A stretch of DNA of 64,000 nucleotides, from the NCBI RefSeq assembly GCF_035984415.1, contig NZ_CP130720.1, positions 3,224,001 to 3,288,000 on the forward strand, in the 5' to 3' direction. Under the pieces are notes generated by a model, which had not been told where the DNA came from, ran no database searches, and saw nothing but the letters and a program-made list of their open reading frames with translations. The position numbers and the translations under genes were made by a program. This DNA comes from Streptomyces sp. NBC_01296. GTDB taxonomy: Bacteria; Actinomycetota; Actinomycetes; Streptomycetales; Streptomycetaceae. Shown piece after piece: positions 60,204-64,000 of the stretch. The stretch's first letter is position 1. The number at the start of each line of letters is the position of its first letter.

Positions 60204-61895
60204 TCAGACCTCGTACGGCTGGACGACGATGAAGTTGCCGGGAGCGCCGCGGAACTGGAGGTTCACGGTCTCCCCGCTGTGGCCGGGGTAGGCGTTGCGC
60301 CGCAGCCGGACCTGGCTGGAGACGATCACCTGGGAGGCCGCGGACCACGCGACGATGGCGTTGCTGTCGGCGAAGGTGGTCGGGGTGACGGGCAGTACGA
60401 CGGGCGTGCCGTGCGTCTTGACGATCACCGTGCCCGAGCCCTGGAACAGCATGGTGAACAGGGCGCCGCCGGGGATGCCGTGGCCCTCGATGCGGCGGAC
60501 CTCGTGCTGGAGGGACTCGTCGAAGGCGAGGACGCTCTCGGCGGAGACGCAGATTCCGTCGCCCTGGAGCTCGATGGCGTGCAGGTGCGCGCCGTTCTCG
60601 GCGAGGAAGACCTGGCCGCGGCCGCTGCAGCGCATCAGCTGCATCTCCTGGCCGGTGGCATTGCCGACGATGCGGCCGGCGAAGCCGGCGCCCTTGTAGC
60701 TGAAGTCGACCTTGCCCTGGTAGAGGACCATGCTGCCCTGGCGGGCGAGGACGGGCTGGCCGCCCATCGCCAGGTCGACCCGCATGAGCTGCTGGTTCTG
60801 CGCGGTCCAGCGGGTGCCGGTGGGGACTTCCTTGTACGGCTGGAGGGCGGCGGCGAGGCCGGCGCCGGCAGCCTGCGGGGCGCCCTGGCCGTAGCCGGGC
60901 TGCGGGCCGGGCATCTGCCCGGGCGCCTGGCCGTACGGGGGCGGCTGCTGGCCGGGGACCTGGCCGTAGGGCGCGGGAGCCGGGGCGGGAGGCGGGACCT
61001 GCCCGCCGTAGCCGGGCACCTGGCCGTACGAGGGCTGCGGCTGCTGGCCGTACGAGGGCGGGCCGGGCGGCTGCGGGGCGTGCGGCGGCTGGCCGTACGG
61101 CGCGGGGGCCGGCGGGGTGGTCAGCGGGCCGACCATGGTCGGGGCCGAGTGCACCGGGGCGGGCGCGGCGGGCTGCTGGTACTGCGGGGCGGGCGCGGGG
61201 GCCGGGACGTGCGGGGGCTGCGGGGCCTGGGGTGCCTGCGGGGCCTGGACCGGGGCGCCGAAGGACGGCGCCGGGGCGGCGGCCTGCGGCGGCGCGGCGA
61301 ATCCCGGCGCGGCGCCGGCCTGGGCCTGGGCGGGGGCCTGCGGCTGCTGGGCCTGCGCCTCGTCCTCCTCGGCGACCTCGCCGCCGAAGTTCTTCAGCAG
61401 TGCGGCGAGTCCGCCGTCGAAGCCCTGGCCGACGGCGGCGAAGCGCCACACGTCCTTGAGGTAGAAGTCGCCGAGCATCACCGCGCGCTCGGTGCTGAAC
61501 TCCGCGCCCGTGAAGGAGTACCGGACGACTTCCTCGCCGCCGGCCACGATCCGGATGTAGCCCGGGCCGATCTGCGACATCTGCCCGGCACCGTCGATCG
61601 TGGCGGTGAAGGACAGCTTGTGGATGCTCGCCGGAACGCGGTCCAGCGTCACCCGGAACGACTCGGTGTCGCCGGCCTGCGTGCCGAGCTGCTGAATGGA
61701 CTCCTCAGGCGACTTCGGCTGGTTGTAGAAGACGAAGTAGCGGTCGTCCGACAACTGCTCATTGGCGTCGAGGCCGAAGCAGCTGATGTCGAAGGCGAGT
61801 CCGGGGCCGGCGATCTGGACGCCCACGTACAGATCGGTGCCTGCCGTCAGATCGCTGATCCTGGCCTTGTGACCGCGTTGGAATTCCCTGGCCAT
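60204..61895 (-). CDS. TerD-AIM24 fusion protein, first gene of the trio
   Basis: The 563-residue protein begins with a TerD domain (about 1-185: FDISCFGLDANEQLSDDRYF, FSTERAVMLGDFYLKDVWRF), the tellurite/stress family that binds Ca2+ and shares the vWA-linked ter systems. A Gln/Pro/Ala/Gly-rich linker of about 160 residues follows (PYGQ, YGQVPG repeats), then an AIM24 domain (about 350-563: LARQGSMVLYQGKVDFSYKG, LMRCSGRGQVFLAENG). No signal peptide. The flexible linker should let the two domains act separately. It heads the operon. Confidence 0.9.
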   Translation of the reverse strand: MAREFQRGHKARISDLTAGTDLYVGVQIAGPGLAFDISCFGLDANEQLSDDRYFVFYNQPKSPEESIQQLGTQAGDTESFRVTLDRVPASIHKLSFTATIDGAGQMSQIGPGYIRIVAGGEEVVRYSFTGAEFSTERAVMLGDFYLKDVWRFAAVGQGFDGGLAALLKNFGGEVAEEDEAQAQQPQAPAQAQAGAAPGFAAPPQAAAPAPSFGAPVQAPQAPQAPQPPHVPAPAPAPQYQQPAAPAPVHSAPTMVGPLTTPPAPAPYGQPPHAPQPPGPPSYGQQPQPSYGQVPGYGGQVPPPAPAPAPYGQVPGQQPPPYGQAPGQMPGPQPGYGQGAPQAAGAGLAAALQPYKEVPTGTRWTAQNQQLMRVDLAMGGQPVLARQGSMVLYQGKVDFSYKGAGFAGRIVGNATGQEMQLMRCSGRGQVFLAENGAHLHAIELQGDGICVSAESVLAFDESLQHEVRRIEGHGIPGGALFTMLFQGSGTVIVKTHGTPVVLPVTPTTFADSNAIVAWSAASQVIVSSQVRLRRNAYPGHSGETVNLQFRGAPGNFIVVQPYEV

Positions 61896-62028
61896 ACGTA
61901 ACGACCGTCCCCCATCCCGACAGTGAAATGCGTGCCGCTCAGGCTAGCTGCATCTGCCGACATCCGGCCAAGCCGGTACCGACCCGGTACATATCGATAC
62001 GTTCGCGCCCGACGGTGCGCGGGCGGGG

Positions 62029-62568
62029 TCATTCCTCGCGGGCCGCCGGGACCTTGGGGAGGCGCTCGGCGGCGACCACTCCCTCGAGGTAGCCGCGGGC
62101 CCGCTCGGTGCGCGGATAGGCCTCGAGCAGTTCCCAGAAGCGGGGGCCGTGGCCGGGCACGAGCAGGTGGGCGAGTTCGTGGAGCAGCACGTAGTCGACG
62201 ACGTACTCCGGCATCCCCTGGAGGCGGTGCGAGAGCCGGATGCTGCCTTCGGCCGGGGTGCAGGAGCCCCAGCGGGTGTTCTGGTTGGTGACCCAGCGCA
62301 CCGAGCGGGGGCGGGCACGGGAGCTGAAGTACTGCTCGGACAAACGCTCGGCGCGCTCGGTGAGTTCCGCATCCCCGAGGGTTCGCTTGCTCTCCTGCGC
62401 GGCCAGCTTGTCGAGCATGACCCCCACCCAGCGCTGCTCCTCGGCCTCGGACATCCGGGCAGGGATGAGGACGACCGTACGGTCACCCTCACGGTAGGCG
62501 GATACGGTCCTGCGGCGGCGCGCGCTCCGGCGGACTTCGACGGCGCGCTGCTGTGGGTCGGCGGACAC
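62029..62568 (-). CDS. YgjP/M48-type zinc metallopeptidase
   Basis: The 179-residue protein has the WGSC motif (NQNTRWGSCTPAEGSIRLSH) and the zinc site HELAHLLVPGHGPRFW (HExxH plus a third His). This is the YgjP-like (DUF45/SprT-related) family. A basic N-terminal part (VRRSARRRRTVSAYREGD) precedes it. The peptide substrate is unknown. GTG 62568 was chosen without a strong ribosome site. It diverges from the ThiF-like gene. Confidence 0.87.
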   Translation of the reverse strand: MSADPQQRAVEVRRSARRRRTVSAYREGDRTVVLIPARMSEAEEQRWVGVMLDKLAAQESKRTLGDAELTERAERLSEQYFSSRARPRSVRWVTNQNTRWGSCTPAEGSIRLSHRLQGMPEYVVDYVLLHELAHLLVPGHGPRFWELLEAYPRTERARGYLEGVVAAERLPKVPAAREE

Positions 62569-62779
62569 GCCCAAGACCGTACCCGCTCGCCGTCGCGGAA
62601 GTCGCCCTGCTCCACGGTTCGAACATGATCGATTCGGAGCCGGTACAGGAAACGCCCTTTTTCTCCATCTCATATGCCTAATAACCCTTGCCTGTGGACA
62701 AATGCGCGCACGGAATGCGGCGGGCGGGCACTCTGCGGAGGAAGGGAATGAGGCGGAGTTCGTACGAGGGGGGAAAGCC

Positions 62780-63886
62780 ATGTATCCGAAGGTGAAGCCG
62801 GCGCTGGCGAGGGCGTGGCGGGATCTGCAGACGGTGCAGTTCGGGGTGACGCCCGCGCATGCGGTGGTGCTCGGCCCGGTGGACACGGCGACGGGATCGC
62901 TCCTCGACCGGATCGACGGGACACGGGGCATGGAGCTGCTGCGCGCGGAGGCGGCGGCCGTGGGGCTGCCGGAGGGGCAGGTGGACGCGCTGGTGCGGAG
63001 GCTGGCGGCGGCCGGGCTGCTGGACGATGCCACCGCGGGCGGACCGCGGGCCCAGGCGGTGCGCAAGCGGCCGGAGACCCTGGAGCGGCTCGGGCCCGAT
63101 CTGGGCTCGCTCTCGCTGGTCCACCGGGACCCGGGAGGCGACTTGCGGGGTGTCGCGGCCCGCCGGGCCATACGGGTCCAGGTGCGCGGGAGCGGCCGGG
63201 TCGGCGGGGTGATCGCCGGGGTCCTGGCGGGAGCCGGCGTGGGCCGGGTCGAGGTCCTCGACGGCGGCCGGGTGGAGGCGGCGGATGTGGCTCCGGGCGG
63301 GCTGGGGCCCGGCAGCATCGGCCGGCTGCGGGCCGAGGCCGCGACCGGACTGGTCCGCACATCGGCCCCGGGGCGCGCACCGCGGACCGCGGAGCACGAG
63401 GGGCCCGAGCCGGGGGTGTCCCTGGTGGTGGTCGCGCCCCGGGACGGTCTGCAGGCGTGGGCCCCGGATCCGGGGCTCGCGGCCGACTGGATCGCCACCG
63501 GCACCCCGCATCTGTATGCCGGGGTGCTGGAGGGCACCGGGCTGGTGGGGCCGCTGGTGCTGCCGGGTGCCACGGCGTGCGCGGGCTGCATGGAACGCGA
63601 CCGGGTCGAGGCGGACCCGGCCTGGCCCCGGATGCTGGTCCAGTGGCGCTCGGCGCACCGCCGCCGGACCACCGCGGCCTGCGACCTGGGCCTGGCCACG
63701 GCGGTGGCCGGCCTCGCCGCGGCCCACGCCCTGTCCTTCCTCGACGGCGAACTCCCCGCCTCCACGGCCTCCCGCTGGGAGGCCGCCCTCCCCGGCCTCC
63801 ATTGGGAACAGACCCCTGTGCACCCCCACCCGGCCTGCCCGTGTGCCGCGGCCCGGGTCCCGGCGGAGCAGGAGGTGGGGTCATGA
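62780..63886 (+). CDS. ThiF/E1-like protein with cyclodehydratase-type zinc site
   Basis: The 368-residue protein has a winged-helix-like N-terminus (about 1-105), then an E1/ThiF Rossmann region with a weakened nucleotide loop (GSGRVGGVIAGVLAGAGVGR, VEVLDGGRVEAADVAPGGLG). CAGCMERDR and HPACPCAA form a Cys4-type zinc site, as in bacteriocin cyclodehydratase (TOMM) C-like proteins. The adenylation Arg and Asp are not evident, so it may be a scaffold. Mycobacteria have a similar gene beside the DUF2342 gene. GAGGGGGGAAAG precedes ATG 62780. Confidence 0.75.
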   Translation: MYPKVKPALARAWRDLQTVQFGVTPAHAVVLGPVDTATGSLLDRIDGTRGMELLRAEAAAVGLPEGQVDALVRRLAAAGLLDDATAGGPRAQAVRKRPETLERLGPDLGSLSLVHRDPGGDLRGVAARRAIRVQVRGSGRVGGVIAGVLAGAGVGRVEVLDGGRVEAADVAPGGLGPGSIGRLRAEAATGLVRTSAPGRAPRTAEHEGPEPGVSLVVVAPRDGLQAWAPDPGLAADWIATGTPHLYAGVLEGTGLVGPLVLPGATACAGCMERDRVEADPAWPRMLVQWRSAHRRRTTAACDLGLATAVAGLAAAHALSFLDGELPASTASRWEAALPGLHWEQTPVHPHPACPCAAARVPAEQEVGS

Positions 63887-64000
63887 GGAGCCGGTTGCGA
63901 AGGCGCGTCGAGCCGCTCCTCCACGGCAGTGGGAGAGGAGGAGGTTCCCCGCATCCGAAGGTCCCGTTCCCCGGCACCCGCTCACCGCGCTCGATCCGCT
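63883..64000 (+). CDS. 5' end of an unidentified gene (partial, runs off the window)
   Basis: ATG 63883 overlaps the ThiF-like stop by 4 bp and starts a frame open to the window end (MRSRLRRRVEPLLHG). It is rich in Arg, Pro and Ser, and its third-position G/C bias is moderate. The coupled start supports a real gene. In related chromosomes the next genes are an ABC1 kinase and a WhiB protein, but this start does not resemble either. Confidence 0.35.
   Translation, partial: MRSRLRRRVEPLLHGSGRGGGSPHPKVPFPGTRSPRSIR

Overview
The window is chromosomal DNA from a Streptomyces-type actinomycete. The coding DNA is very G+C rich with strong third-position G/C bias, GTG starts are common, many start/stop codons overlap by 4 bp, and the gene set includes WblE, the DasR/DasABC chitobiose system, sigma-R/RsrA, a SigH-type stress sigma factor, and nrdABS behind a B12 riboswitch. 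Gene order closely follows the core-chromosome block around dasR, nrdABS and sigR as I remember it from S. coelicolor. Parts of it (whiB1-pdtaS, sigH-rshA, SRAP-aroA-rsgA, UPF0182-PDZ-zincin-ThiF) also match mycobacterial order as I recall it. No prophage, plasmid or large island is visible. The only mobile DNA seen is a truncated TnpB gene.

Layout. 1-5.9 kb: flavohaemoglobin behind an NsrR-type box, a PGRP-like amidase, a PLP enzyme, a membrane protein, a Na+/H+ antiporter and a UBP zinc finger. 5.9-11.2 kb: anti-sigma/SigH-type stress pair, membrane protein, diacylglycerol kinase, wblE and a PdtaS-type histidine kinase. 11.2-11.7 kb: a gene-poor gap with a DasR-like site and a possible small transcript. 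11.7-13.1 kb: divergent TetR/SDR pair. 13.1-21.1 kb: amino-sugar cluster (SIS protein, nagB, GH3 hexosaminidase, dasC, dasB, dasA, dasR) with DasR sites at the nagB and dasA promoters. 21.3-24.7 kb: TnpB remnant, then cstA-ybdD. 25.9-30.4 kb: NrdR-like boxes, B12 riboswitch and nrdA-nrdB-nrdS. 30.5-35.7 kb: small genes, peptide deformylase, TPR protein and two HD-domain membrane proteins. 35.9-37.1 kb: sigR-rsrA with its own sigma-R promoter. 37.1-44.3 kb: hydrolase, SRAP, M50 protease, aroA, rsgA, SMR/TetR pair, hisN and a CBS protein. 44.4-46.4 kb: katA/catR. 46.5-48.9 kb: a SEL1-repeat gene flanked by two identical initiator tRNA genes. 48.9-54.8 kb: UPF0182, PPA1309-type, PDZ/Lon-type protease, small membrane protein and moaE. 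54.9-55.3 kb: a 16-copy 24-bp tandem array. 55.3-64 kb: epimerase, zincin-like protein, NUDIX, three AIM24-family genes (one fused to TerD), an M48/YgjP-type peptidase and a ThiF-like protein.

How it fits together. Four regulatory circuits can be read from the DNA: DasR with its operators for N-acetylglucosamine/chitobiose uptake and breakdown; NrdR boxes plus a cobalamin riboswitch for class Ia ribonucleotide reductase; sigma-R/RsrA with a GGAAT-N18-GTT autoregulatory promoter and two translation starts; and CatR with a Fur-like operator between catR and katA. Several are thiol, peroxide or nitrosative stress systems. The features least explained by known genes are the 24-bp array, a 128-bp tandem duplication of the moaE tail, the duplicated tRNA/terminator modules, the AIM24/TerD trio, and the DasR-like site in the 11.2-11.7 kb gap. 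All assignments come from reading the sequence; no database search was run.
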